The position numbers and the translations under genes are program-made. Below the pieces are notes generated by a model that was not told the DNA's origin, ran no database searches, and saw only the letters and a list, made by a program, of their open reading frames with translations. From the NCBI RefSeq assembly GCF_947500265.1, contig NZ_CANMRN010000007.1, positions 62,001 through 126,000 on the forward strand: 64,000 bases of DNA. The letters run 5' to 3'. The stretch is from an uncultured Psychrobacter sp. (lineage in GTDB: Bacteria > Pseudomonadota > Gammaproteobacteria > Pseudomonadales > Moraxellaceae). Below are positions 46,477 to 54,672 of this stretch, in pieces; position 1 is the stretch's first letter, and each line of letters opens with the position of its first letter.

Positions 46477-47424
46477 CTAAAAGTAAAGATACGACTCTGT
46501 CATGCGTAATAGCTTAATACGTTCTTTCTCATCACTTGTTAAGTGCCTAGACACATGAGGAAAAACTCTTATCATAAACGTTTTTAAGTTATCAAATGCT
46601 TCGTCAGAATATACGACTCCCTTGTTTTGCTGATTAAGTATGCTCATAACCCATTGGATATACTTAGTAGGTATAACAACATCGGGGATATCTTCCCAAC
46701 GATCTATAACATTAGGATTAAGCATTGTAATTTTGTTTTTCATAACTTGGTCACATCGCCCCTTACAAACCCATTTAATATACTCAATACGGTCAGTGCT
46801 TTTATAAGCCTTATCTATACCTTCCCAAAAAACAATAATTCCATGTTTTTCATTTTCTAAAAACTCGCTATTACAAACATGACATTTGAGACTTAGATCT
46901 CCATCAAATATTTTTGCTGGCTTCGGTGATTCACGCTCCCACTCCTTAAACGACTTCGGAAAAAACCTGCGGGCAAGCTCTAAACCTTCAGCAGAACGCA
47001 GTAATTTCCCCTCAATCAACTCTTTATCATATATTAGGTAATCAATATTATTATTAGTCTTGAACCCATCTAGATTTGTGGTCAATCCTGAACTAGGTAT
47101 AGTTGAATAAAACCCCATAAACGAATCACAATTATGAGTGTCTAGTCTATCTCTGATATTTTGCTCGACCGTTGGAGTTACTGAGCTACCTGAATGAGCT
47201 TTGTGCTTACAACTAACTAACCATCTAACTATCGTGACCCCTCCAATACCATGACGGTGCTCTTCAACAATTAAATCTACTCCACCATCAGCACCTCTAT
47301 CTGGAGTAGATATTATCTTAAACCCCATAAATTCTAAAAACTCCCGAGCAAATAGCTCAAAAGTATCTTGCAACCCATTTGCTACATGAGCTTCTGGTAT
47401 TTCTTTAAAATCTAATACAGCCAT
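46477..47424 (-). CDS. Mrr-like restriction endonuclease with zinc-finger-like C-terminus
   Basis: 315 aa. The N-terminal domain (about 20-135) has the Mrr catalytic layout: FELFAREFLEFMGFKI, GADGGVDLIVEE with D50, and the strand WLVSCKHKA with K73. In classical Mrr the residue two before the Lys is Gln or Glu; here it is Ser71, so activity is uncertain. The C-terminal half has two Cys pairs (CHVC and CKGRC) that look like a zinc site. It lies inside the hsd operon between the hsdS remnant and hsdR. It may recognise modified DNA, complementing the type I system; this is inference. Confidence 0.8.
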   Translation of the reverse strand: MAVLDFKEIPEAHVANGLQDTFELFAREFLEFMGFKIISTPDRGADGGVDLIVEEHRHGIGGVTIVRWLVSCKHKAHSGSSVTPTVEQNIRDRLDTHNCDSFMGFYSTIPSSGLTTNLDGFKTNNNIDYLIYDKELIEGKLLRSAEGLELARRFFPKSFKEWERESPKPAKIFDGDLSLKCHVCNSEFLENEKHGIIVFWEGIDKAYKSTDRIEYIKWVCKGRCDQVMKNKITMLNPNVIDRWEDIPDVVIPTKYIQWVMSILNQQNKGVVYSDEAFDNLKTFMIRVFPHVSRHLTSDEKERIKLLRMTESYLYF

Positions 47425-47473
47425 ATATTTTCTCTTTATATTTTTAACTATAAAAACTGACTAAACTTAAAAA

Positions 47474-47578
47474 TCATTCAGGCGCCCGCCAACCCCTCAC
47501 ATCAATCTTACCCGTAACAGCAGCAGATATTAGAGCGATGCGGCATACTTGCACGAGTTAGGCGGTTTATTCGGCTTT
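47474..47578 (-). pseudogene. Decayed 3' end of a second hsdS
   Basis: Reading the minus strand in one frame gives KAE-stop-TA-stop-LVQVCRIALISAAVTGK and then IDVRGWRAPE-stop. This aligns without gaps to the last 34 residues of the intact HsdS (KAEKAIQLMQERR then TALISAAVTGKIDVRGWRASE), 25 of 34 identical by my count. It carries two internal stops and no start. It is a direct repeat relative to the hsdS 3' end at 48424-48525, and the secreted-protein gene at 47601 lies exactly between the two. Confidence 0.85.
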
Positions 47579-47600
47579 ATTAAAAAACGTAATCCAAGTT

Positions 47601-48362
47601 TTACGGCTCATCGCACATCTGCTTAAAGCTTTTACCAAATAACGCTTTATTCAGTTTTTGCTGATTACTAAACACTTCATCAGAGTCGGCATGATAGACC
47701 TGATCATTGACGCAATTACCAAAACCAAAAGTAACCAAGTTTATCTTGGCGTACTTAGTAGGATTGCTGGCTTTTTCTTCCTGATAGCGCTTGGTAGCCA
47801 AACTGCGATAATACTTACCACCATCGTCTGTGATATCTGCTTGTTCTTGAATTTGCTCTTCAACAAACTGCTTCCATCTATTTTGCACAGCCGTTTCATT
47901 CTTTAATAACGGCTCAATATAAGTTTTACACATTTGCGGGCTTTGCTTGAGTGCCTCACTGGGATTCAGATATCCCAAAATCGTCAATTTATTTTGTTTA
48001 TATTCGCCGTCAATAGACTTGACCAACTCTTGCTTATAACCTTTTGCTTCAGGCACCACATCAAGTCGTTCAATATTATTCTTAACTTTTATATATTCTT
48101 CAGTAAGCTTGTCTAAGTCTTTCATCGATAACTTGTCTAGTGCATCAATATCCATCGGTGGAAAAAAGCTTTCTAGATTTGATCTGGTTAAGCTTTCTAA
48201 TACTAAATGTGAATTCTTGATTTGCTTAGCGGTATATTTTTTACTATCAAAGTCACCCTGCATACTGCAAAAATCATCTTCCCATTTATAGGTCTGTGCT
48301 TGGGCGATGGTGGTCACGGCCATTGATGCCAATAGAGCTGCTACGGTAACTGCTTTCATCAT
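47601..48362 (-). CDS. Secreted hypothetical protein, 253 aa, inserted in the hsd operon
   Basis: AAAGGAG precedes two adjacent ATG codons (48362, 48359). A clear signal peptide (MMKAVTVAALLASMAVTTIAQA, cleavage before QTYKW) exports it to the periplasm. The mature part is charged and helical with four Cys (in DDFCSMQ, QMCKTY, FGNCVND, KQMCDE), likely two disulfides. No recognised domain. It sits between hsdS and a decayed copy of the hsdS 3' end, so it appears to be a cargo gene acquired by recombination within the operon. A periplasmic product is unexpected in a restriction operon. Confidence 0.75.
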   Translation of the reverse strand: MMKAVTVAALLASMAVTTIAQAQTYKWEDDFCSMQGDFDSKKYTAKQIKNSHLVLESLTRSNLESFFPPMDIDALDKLSMKDLDKLTEEYIKVKNNIERLDVVPEAKGYKQELVKSIDGEYKQNKLTILGYLNPSEALKQSPQMCKTYIEPLLKNETAVQNRWKQFVEEQIQEQADITDDGGKYYRSLATKRYQEEKASNPTKYAKINLVTFGFGNCVNDQVYHADSDEVFSNQQKLNKALFGKSFKQMCDEP

Positions 48363-48423
48363 ATAACTCCTTTTATTGATTTTCTTTTATCAAACGCAAT
48401 ATGCGCTTAATCTCTATTTACAG

Positions 48424-49671
48424 CTACTCAGACGCCCGCCAGCCCCGCACATCAATCTTGCCTGTGACGGCGGCGGATATTAAGGCGGTGCGGCGTTCTT
48501 GCATAAGTTGGATGGCTTTTTCTGCTTTACTAACCAAATTTGAAAAAACCTTTAGCTTGTCGCTTAAGTATTGGCAGATTTGTTCTTGTTCATCAAATGG
48601 TGGAATAACAAAGCCTAGTTCTAATAAATTCTCTTGCGTCATACTTGGTAATGCAGTATTTGTTGAAAGCTGATCAAAAGGGAATAGTAATGCTTGATGA
48701 TAAATGTAATTTGGCTTAGCGTTACTAGACGCTTCACTATAAAACATGGTATCCACTGTCCAAAATTTTCCCGAAACTAATAGCGGTTTATCTACAGTCC
48801 CTTTTCTTCCAAATAGTACGGACTCACCATCAAATAAGTAATCCGAACTACGCTTGAAAATCCCGCCCGATCCATAAACAGGATAGCCACCACTTTCTAC
48901 TTCTACCTCTTTATAGTCTCGACCGTTACGAATTCTCAAAACATTTTTTAGGCGACCAACCTCCCAATGCTCAGGCACTTCCCCAAGCCATTCGACGCCT
49001 GAATCTTTCATCGGGGCATCAGGGTTTAAGCCCTTGGTGACGGCGTGGCTGATGACTGCTTGGCGCTTTTCTTTTAACAGTTGAATTAGGGTTTGCTGTT
49101 TTTCGATTAGGGTATCAATTTTGGCGGTTTCATGGTCAAGGAAGTTGGCAATACTATTAGCTTGAAACAACTCGAGATTTGGAATAACTAAACGCCCTAA
49201 TCTTTCTGAATTTAGAATTTTGACTACATTACCAGTAGCCATCTGTTCTAACTCGTTTCTTGCTGCAAGCAATAGATAGTAATTATATTTTGAATCATCT
49301 TTAAAGCTAATAGCAGTAATTTGTTGATTAGTTGTGACAACTTTAGATGTATATGCGGCTTTACCAATAGTTCCAATACAACACAATAAAACTGAATTTT
49401 CGGCAATCTTTTTTTGCGTCTTCCAACCTAACTCAGTCAAATACTTTGATCCATTGACCTCTTCAGATTCTTCTTTTATATCTTCTGGTCGTACCCATTC
49501 ATATATTGTCACATCATCAGAATAATACTCACTAATAGCTGTAGATGGTGTCATTCCAGTTATAAATGAAGCCTTTCTTTTCAAACTTATGGTAGACCAA
49601 TTCTTAGGGATCTTTCCTAACCACTCAACACCTGATTCTTTATACTCTTCATACTGTTGATACTTTGCCAT
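48424..49671 (-). CDS. hsdS: Type I restriction enzyme, specificity subunit
   Basis: Determines the bipartite target sequence. The 415-aa protein has the usual two halves, each opening with a similar motif: ESGVEWLGKIPKNW (about residue 12) and DSGVEWLGEVPEHW (about residue 222), each followed by a target recognition domain and a conserved helix (NFLDHETAKIDTLIEKQQTL; LSDKLKVFSNLVSKAEKAIQ). ATG overlaps the hsdM stop by one base. A decayed copy of its 3' end lies downstream at 47474-47578. Confidence 0.94.
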   Translation of the reverse strand: MAKYQQYEEYKESGVEWLGKIPKNWSTISLKRKASFITGMTPSTAISEYYSDDVTIYEWVRPEDIKEESEEVNGSKYLTELGWKTQKKIAENSVLLCCIGTIGKAAYTSKVVTTNQQITAISFKDDSKYNYYLLLAARNELEQMATGNVVKILNSERLGRLVIPNLELFQANSIANFLDHETAKIDTLIEKQQTLIQLLKEKRQAVISHAVTKGLNPDAPMKDSGVEWLGEVPEHWEVGRLKNVLRIRNGRDYKEVEVESGGYPVYGSGGIFKRSSDYLFDGESVLFGRKGTVDKPLLVSGKFWTVDTMFYSEASSNAKPNYIYHQALLFPFDQLSTNTALPSMTQENLLELGFVIPPFDEQEQICQYLSDKLKVFSNLVSKAEKAIQLMQERRTALISAAVTGKIDVRGWRASE

Positions 49672-52055
49672 TACGAATGCACCTCACCCAATAACTGCAT
49701 AATCTCCGTGCTGACCGCATCCAAATCTGCATCGATATCAGCTAGTGGACGCGGTGGCTCATACACATAGAAGTGACGGTTGAATGGTATTTCAAAGCCC
49801 ACGATGCCAATCTCTTCATCAATCACATCTGTCTTATCAGCATTGATCCACGCATCAGGCACATGCGGCTGTACTTCACGGGCGAAGTAACTTTCGATCA
49901 GCTCAGTGGTCGTCACCTCAGGATTGAGCGGCACGTTTTCATAATCACGTAATTCGCTATCGGTTTGGAACTCGACGACTTTGGCTGGCTTGTCTGAATT
50001 GGCTGGTTTATAGCTAAACGCACCATAGAGCGGATTGGCAACCTTCACTGCTTTTTTGATGACGGGTTCTGCTTCAGGGTTTTTCCATGTGATAGCATCC
50101 ATCAGCTGCTTTTTCTCTTTGGTGTCTAAGTTAACCTCAGCGTCTTTTAACGCTTGCTTAAACACCTTTTCAAACTCATTAAAGTCATCGAATTGGTTTT
50201 CACCGATAGCCGCTTGCAAGGCTTTAGCTTTATTCATGATCTCAAGCTGATCTCGCCATACTTTAGAGTCAAGCACGTCTTTGATTTGCTTTTCTTTTAG
50301 CTCAGAGAAGTCCGCCTTAATCATCGCACGCGCCTCAGTCGTGACCGCTGATAAGTCGCCGTAGTTATTATTCTCGCTATCAGTTGTCCAGTTACCACCA
50401 AATGCCTCATATAGCGCTGGCATGACCATATCAAATGGTTTGGGTGCATAGCGTAAGGTTTCGATAGCATCATCAGATAACTGAGCAGACAAACGTAACG
50501 GGCGCTCAATCGTGATACGGCGATAGCCAAACTCATGGGTGGCAAATATCTTACTGGCAAAGGTCTTGGCAGGTGAGCTGGCACTTTTAGAATGGGGATT
50601 AGCAGACTGACGGCCACGGTTAGATTTCACCTCTTCAGGCTTATCGAGCACACGCGCATCAACCACCTCAAAGTCACCAAAGCTACGGATAATGGTTTTG
50701 ATATCGTCATCGCTCATCTCATTGCGCTTTGAGCCAAGTGACTTACGCATCTTGCTGTATAGGTTACTGCCGTCGATCAGTTGCACCTTGCCACGGCGCG
50801 CGGCTGCTTTTTTATTGCTTAATACCCAGACATAGGTCGCGATACCCGTGTTATAGAACATATCAGTAGGCAGAGCGATGATGGCTTCTAGTAAATCAGC
50901 CTCAAGGATATAACGACGGATCTCACTCTCGCCGCTTCCTGCACCGCCTGTAAACAATGGCGAGCCATTTAAGATGATACCGATACGGCTGCCTTGGTTA
51001 CTATTTTGACTATTACCAGCTTCTTGCTCATTAGTAGTGATCGGACGCATCTTGCTAATCAAATGCATCAGGAACAATAGCGACCCATCGGACACGCGCG
51101 GCAAGCCAGCCCCAAAGCGGCCGTCGAAGCCTTTTTGTTCGTGCTCGTCTTTAATCTCACCTGATATCTTTTTCCAATCTACCCCGAATGGCGGGTTAGA
51201 CAGCATATAGTCAAACTTCTCAGCGACCAGCTGATCACTAGACAAGGTATTGCCCAGCTTAATGTTATTCACTTCTTGCCCTTTGATCAGCATGTCGGCT
51301 TTACAGATGGCATAAGACTCAGGGTTGAGCTCTTGCCCATAAGTACGCATGACCGCATCAGGGTTCAGCTCTAGCACGTATTCCATACCTGAGGATAGGA
51401 AGCCGCCCGTACCTGCTGTCGGGTCATATATGGTACGAATGATGCCGTCTTTGGTCAGTGCATCATCATCTTCCATAAATACCAGTGAAGTGGTTAGGCG
51501 CACAATATCGCGCGGCGTGAAGTGCTCTCCTGCGGTCTCGTTCGAGCTTTCAGCAAAGCGGCGGATTAGCTCTTCAAACACAAAGCCCATTTCATGGTTA
51601 GAGATAGCCTCAGGACTTAGATCAGTATTGGCGAACATCCGCACCACTTTATATAGTAAGTTGGCATCGGCCAGTTGCCCGACAAACTCTTCAAATTTAA
51701 AGTGCTCAAATATCTCACGCGCATCTTTAGAGAAAGATTGCACGTAAGTGTTTAGGTTGTCCTTGATATCGCTTTGACCCATTTTGCTCAGATCCATCGG
51801 CGAGGTATTGTAAAACGGTCGCTTGCTGGCACGTATCAAAAACTTCTCTTGCGCTTCCTCTGGCAGACCCATATCAGCGATACGCTGGTTTTCTGCAACG
51901 ACAGCGGCTTTGGTGTCTTCTAATACGCACTCTAGGCGGCGCAGTAGCGTGAATGGCAGGATGATGCGGCCGTATTGAGATTGCTTAAAGTCACCACGTA
52001 GCAGATCAGCGACAGACCAAATGAAAGCCGCTGTTTGAGAGAAATTTTTGGTCAT
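49671..52055 (-). CDS. hsdM: Type I restriction enzyme, M subunit (N6-adenine methyltransferase)
   Basis: Methylates adenine in the target sequence. 794 aa: N-terminal HsdM_N helical domain (about 8-140), SAM-binding motif [11 protein letters not shown] (211-220) and catalytic motif IV NPPF (287-290), then a long C-terminal region (about 480-794) not present in the 500-aa EcoKI-type subunit but typical of the larger subclass. First gene of the minus-strand operon hsdM-hsdS-secreted protein-mrr-hsdR-415-aa protein. It begins 371 bp from the divergent DUF1311 gene. Confidence 0.94.
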   Translation of the reverse strand: MTKNFSQTAAFIWSVADLLRGDFKQSQYGRIILPFTLLRRLECVLEDTKAAVVAENQRIADMGLPEEAQEKFLIRASKRPFYNTSPMDLSKMGQSDIKDNLNTYVQSFSKDAREIFEHFKFEEFVGQLADANLLYKVVRMFANTDLSPEAISNHEMGFVFEELIRRFAESSNETAGEHFTPRDIVRLTTSLVFMEDDDALTKDGIIRTIYDPTAGTGGFLSSGMEYVLELNPDAVMRTYGQELNPESYAICKADMLIKGQEVNNIKLGNTLSSDQLVAEKFDYMLSNPPFGVDWKKISGEIKDEHEQKGFDGRFGAGLPRVSDGSLLFLMHLISKMRPITTNEQEAGNSQNSNQGSRIGIILNGSPLFTGGAGSGESEIRRYILEADLLEAIIALPTDMFYNTGIATYVWVLSNKKAAARRGKVQLIDGSNLYSKMRKSLGSKRNEMSDDDIKTIIRSFGDFEVVDARVLDKPEEVKSNRGRQSANPHSKSASSPAKTFASKIFATHEFGYRRITIERPLRLSAQLSDDAIETLRYAPKPFDMVMPALYEAFGGNWTTDSENNNYGDLSAVTTEARAMIKADFSELKEKQIKDVLDSKVWRDQLEIMNKAKALQAAIGENQFDDFNEFEKVFKQALKDAEVNLDTKEKKQLMDAITWKNPEAEPVIKKAVKVANPLYGAFSYKPANSDKPAKVVEFQTDSELRDYENVPLNPEVTTTELIESYFAREVQPHVPDAWINADKTDVIDEEIGIVGFEIPFNRHFYVYEPPRPLADIDADLDAVSTEIMQLLGEVHS

Positions 52056-52361
52056 AGGTTCGTCTTATTGTTTGTTGGGCAGGGATATAAGGTGTAAATC
52101 GTATGTCAGCGATGAAGTGATACTCATCCTAGACAAAATATAACCATCATAAGGGTATTCGACATTACTCGGCAAGTCTGAATGTGAGATTTATGGGAAT
52201 AGTAATATATTTCATTATATAGAGATTCGACGTACTACCTGTTTTTAGCAATTCAACCCCATGCAAGCAAAGTGCAAGTTGATTTTAATATCAGTAGATA
52301 GCAGGAAACGAAAAATTGGGAATAGGATAATTTTAAAGTCACCATTCAAAGATAAAATTAA

Positions 52362-52390
52362 TTGACTGTTTTGATTACTGACAATGATAC
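52362..52390 (+). promoter_or_regulatory. Candidate promoter of the DUF1311 gene
   Basis: TTGACT (52362-52367), 17-bp spacer, TGATAC (52385-52390). The predicted start near 52397 lies beyond the in-frame ATG at 52384 and before the ATG at 52426, supporting the latter as translation start. Confidence 0.4.
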
Positions 52391-52425
52391 AATTAATCAA
52401 ATTTTATCGAGTTAGAGGTTGGTAC

Positions 52426-52821
52426 ATGCGGTTATATGCGGGTTTAGTTAATATAGGTATTGGGGTTAGTTTGCTGGTAGGCGCTATCGGTAATGTTAGC
52501 GCTGCACCTATCGAATTTTGCGATGGTGAATATACAACCATTGATTTGAATAACTGTACCAGTAAGAACTTAGATTATGAGGACAGTAAACTTAACAGTA
52601 CATACAAAACGCTAAGAGGTATGCTCGATAGAACCGAAAAAAACAATCTCAAGCAAGCTCAGTTAGCATGGATTGATTTTAGAGATAAATCCTGCAATTT
52701 TACCTCCCGTGAGTTGGTAGGCGGTAGTATGCACGCTATTGAATACACCTCGTGCTTAACGAATTACACTTATCAGAGGCGTATTGAGCTGCAAAAAGAG
52801 ATTTACAATATCCAAAGATAG
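52426..52821 (+). CDS. DUF1311/LprI-like secreted protein
   Basis: Start taken at ATG 52426 with AGAGG upstream; it gives a proper signal peptide (MRLYAGLVNIGIGVSLLVG to VSA-AP), whereas the ATG at 52384 would bury it. The 131-aa product has the DUF1311 pattern: FCDGEYTTIDLNNC, LDYEDSKLNSTYKTL, LKQAQLAWIDFRDKSCNF and YTSCLTNYTYQRR, with four Cys in conserved places. LprI-type members inhibit lysozyme; that activity here is inference. It is the last gene before the right border of the island. Confidence 0.82.
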   Translation: MRLYAGLVNIGIGVSLLVGAIGNVSAAPIEFCDGEYTTIDLNNCTSKNLDYEDSKLNSTYKTLRGMLDRTEKNNLKQAQLAWIDFRDKSCNFTSRELVGGSMHAIEYTSCLTNYTYQRRIELQKEIYNIQR

Positions 52822-53031
52822 AATCACCCCAGCCAGCCACAAAAAAATGCGTAAAAAACGCTTAACTTAGTACAGCATTATTTGAACACGTGCAGTTACT
52901 AGCAGTTCAACCCTATGCAAAAAAGTATCAAACAGAAAAAATTATTAGTGATTAGATGGCGCGTTGAGCATAATCTTTGTAACCAAACTTGCTTTGCATA
53001 AACAGCGAAAAACTATCTTAGCGATAACAAA

Positions 53032-53055
53032 ATGTTGTTAAATTTGTTGTTAAAA
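53032..53055 (+). repeat. 24-bp repeat near right border
   Basis: Identical in sequence and orientation to 34619-34642 (two GTTGTTAAA units spaced by TTT). It lies 59 bp inside attR. Likely integrase arm-type binding site. The surrounding 52822-53371 gap holds no gene. Confidence 0.6.
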
Positions 53056-53074
53056 TGAAATACTAAAAACCTAT

Positions 53075-53095
53075 AAGCCTTATTTTATAAGGCTT
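53075..53095. terminator. Hairpin at the right end of the island
   Basis: AAGCCTTA (53075-53082) and TAAGGCTT (53088-53095) pair perfectly with a 5-nt loop, 19 bp before attR. No T-run follows, so termination is doubtful; it may insulate the island or be part of the attachment region. Confidence 0.35.
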
Positions 53096-53113
53096 CATAA
53101 TTATTGATTGACT

Positions 53114-53132
53114 CCCGCCGAGCGCACCAATT
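53114..53132 (+). repeat. attR: duplicate of the tRNA-Arg 3' end
   Basis: TCCCGCCGAGCGCACCAAT, identical to 34492-34510, standing alone without the 5' part of a tRNA. Marks the right border of the island. A CACCCTTCCCT motif occurs downstream of both att copies. Confidence 0.88.
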
Positions 53133-53255
53133 ATACTGTTTATAACCTCGCTCCACCCTTCCCTTAGTACTATCTTAAACTACCTATACTCATCAAACCT
53201 ACATATCGAAATGTTTGCGGTTTTTCTGTGCTTGTCTATTTCTAGTGCTCTCATC

Positions 53256-53363
53256 TATAGTCGATTTAGTATAATTTGGATACAAGGAAGCCGAGTGAAA
53301 GTACTACAAGTAGTAGACTGAGCGAAACTGACACCGTAGCCAATTTATAGAGGGCTGACTATA
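53256..53363 (-). repeat. 108-bp MITE-like repeat, copy 2
   Basis: Reverse-oriented copy of 8916-9023, with the same TATAGTC/GACTATA ends and the same 108-bp length. It lies just outside the island, 8 bp from the stop of the gene at 53372. Non-coding; contains an inner imperfect palindrome around GTACTACAAGTAGTAG. Confidence 0.75.
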
Positions 53364-53371
53364 TAGCAAAA

Positions 53372-53734
53372 TTACTCTGCGTCCTGTAGATTGGCAGTCA
53401 ATTGAGCACGGCTAGGTATACGGTGATAATTAATCACTGGCACATCACCCAAACGGCGCTGACCCTCAGCAATCTTTTTATCAATCGTAATCATCGCAAT
53501 TTTTTTATCTTGTTTGCTAACGAGCAAATGATTTGCCTTACGTGTGACTCGATAATCAGCAAAATGCTGTTCTAATATCGCTGATGTTTTTTGCAGCGCA
53601 TCATTCGGTGTTGCATTTTTTGATTTTGCGCCATTATGCTTTTCGCCTACTTTTGCACCTCGTGATTTTGCCACGAACCATAAAACTGCGATGACAGCGA
53701 ACAGTATGACAAGCCACCAAATTCCGTCTATCAT
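53372..53734 (-). CDS. Membrane-anchored hypothetical protein, 120 aa
   Basis: One N-terminal transmembrane helix (residues 5-22, IWWLVILFAVIAVLWFVA), a basic linker, and a soluble domain (about 45-120) with AILEQHFADYRVTRKANHLLVSKQDKKIAMITIDK, reminiscent of a small beta-alpha nuclease-like or DUF-type fold but not assignable. Divergent from the sirtuin gene with 35 bp between starts, so the promoters overlap. Confidence 0.65.
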   Translation of the reverse strand: MIDGIWWLVILFAVIAVLWFVAKSRGAKVGEKHNGAKSKNATPNDALQKTSAILEQHFADYRVTRKANHLLVSKQDKKIAMITIDKKIAEGQRRLGDVPVINYHRIPSRAQLTANLQDAE

Positions 53735-53769
53735 AAGTAAAAATATCCATTATTAGCAAGGGTTGGCTC

Positions 53770-54570
53770 ATGTTAGCAGAATTATCACCAGCGTTAATAG
53801 CAGAAGTAAAACTTGCAGCACAACTGCTGGCGTCGAAACAGCGTATTTGCATTTTGACTGGGGCTGGCATTTCAGCAGAAAGCGGCATCCCAACGTTTCG
53901 GGATAAGCAAACAGGACTGTGGGAAAACTACGGTGTCGAAGACTTGGCCACCCCTGAAGCATTCACTCGTGATCCAAGGCTAGTATGGTCATGGTATCAG
54001 TGGCGTCGGCAAATGGTCGCAGACAAAGCGCCAAACCCTGCCCATCATGCGTTGGCTCAGTGGCAGTATCATGCGCAAACCTCCGATCAGCAGGTGACAC
54101 TCATCACCCAAAATGTCGATGATTTGCACGAGCAAGCTGGTAGCGCAGTGACTCACCTGCATGGTCATCTGTGGCGCAACCGCTGTGGTCAGTGTGAGAT
54201 ACCTTATCAAGATCAATCGAGAGCATCATACGATAATCAAGGCACCATGAGTTTGGATGAATCACTGCTTAGCTGTCCGCATTGCGATGGTTACATCAGA
54301 CCAGATATTGTTTGGTTTGGCGAAGCCCTACCTGTACAGGCATGGCAGACTGCCGAAGAAGCTGCGGCTAATTGCGAGGTATTTATCAGTATCGGTACGT
54401 CAAGCTTGGTCTATCCTGCTGCTGGATTGGCACAATTAGCCAAACAGAATGGCGCGCAAGTTATTGAGATAAACCCTGACCCAACACCAAATACCGTTGT
54501 CGATATCACACTAGCAGAAAAAGCAGGAATCGTTTTGCCACTGCTTATAGCAGAGATTACTACTTTATAA
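53770..54570 (+). CDS. Sir2-family NAD-dependent deacylase (SIRT5/CobB-like)
   Basis: Removes acyl groups from lysines using NAD. The 266-aa protein has GAGISAESGIPTFRD (31-45), QNVDDLH (114-120), catalytic H131 in HLHGH, zinc cysteines C139, C142, C169 and C172, and GEALP. Y76 and R79 in WSWYQWRR correspond to the Tyr-x-x-Arg pair that confers desuccinylase/demalonylase preference in SIRT5 and CobB. Preceded by AAGGG. Stands alone on the plus strand. Confidence 0.9.
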   Translation: MLAELSPALIAEVKLAAQLLASKQRICILTGAGISAESGIPTFRDKQTGLWENYGVEDLATPEAFTRDPRLVWSWYQWRRQMVADKAPNPAHHALAQWQYHAQTSDQQVTLITQNVDDLHEQAGSAVTHLHGHLWRNRCGQCEIPYQDQSRASYDNQGTMSLDESLLSCPHCDGYIRPDIVWFGEALPVQAWQTAEEAAANCEVFISIGTSSLVYPAAGLAQLAKQNGAQVIEINPDPTPNTVVDITLAEKAGIVLPLLIAEITTL

Positions 54571-54611
54571 TTGCTACTACTTATAAACATTGCTGCATGA
54601 CAGACAATAAA

Positions 54612-54647
54612 AAAGGCTTAACGATTTATATAAATCATTAAGCCTTT
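54612..54647 (-). terminator. Terminator of the adenine deaminase gene
   Basis: AAAGGCTTAA, mismatch, GATTTA pairs with TAAATC, mismatch, TTAAGCCTTT. On the minus strand it is followed by a T-run, 26 bp after the deaminase stop. It may also serve the convergent sirtuin gene. Confidence 0.85.
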
Positions 54648-54672
54648 GCTACTAAAAACAAGCTCGTTAAAA

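Larger units (their letters stand above)
34492..53132. mobile_element. Integrated genomic island in tRNA-Arg(CCG), about 18.6 kb
   Basis: Borders are the 19-bp direct repeats. Content from left: integrase, coiled-coil protein, AlpA-like regulator, HTH protein, three small ORFs, DUF1376 protein, DnaB-like helicase and a repeat-rich gap. Then come a 33-aa ORF, a minus-strand restriction operon with accessory genes, and a secreted DUF1311 protein. No structural phage genes, terminase or conjugation genes are present, yet there is a replication module, which fits a phage-satellite-like or self-replicating integrative element. Lifestyle is inference. Confidence 0.85.

Noticed and set aside
48424..49671. 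Phase-variable hsdS by inversion
   Set aside because: The only second hsdS fragment is a short decayed 3' end in direct orientation; no inverted partner or dedicated recombinase is nearby.
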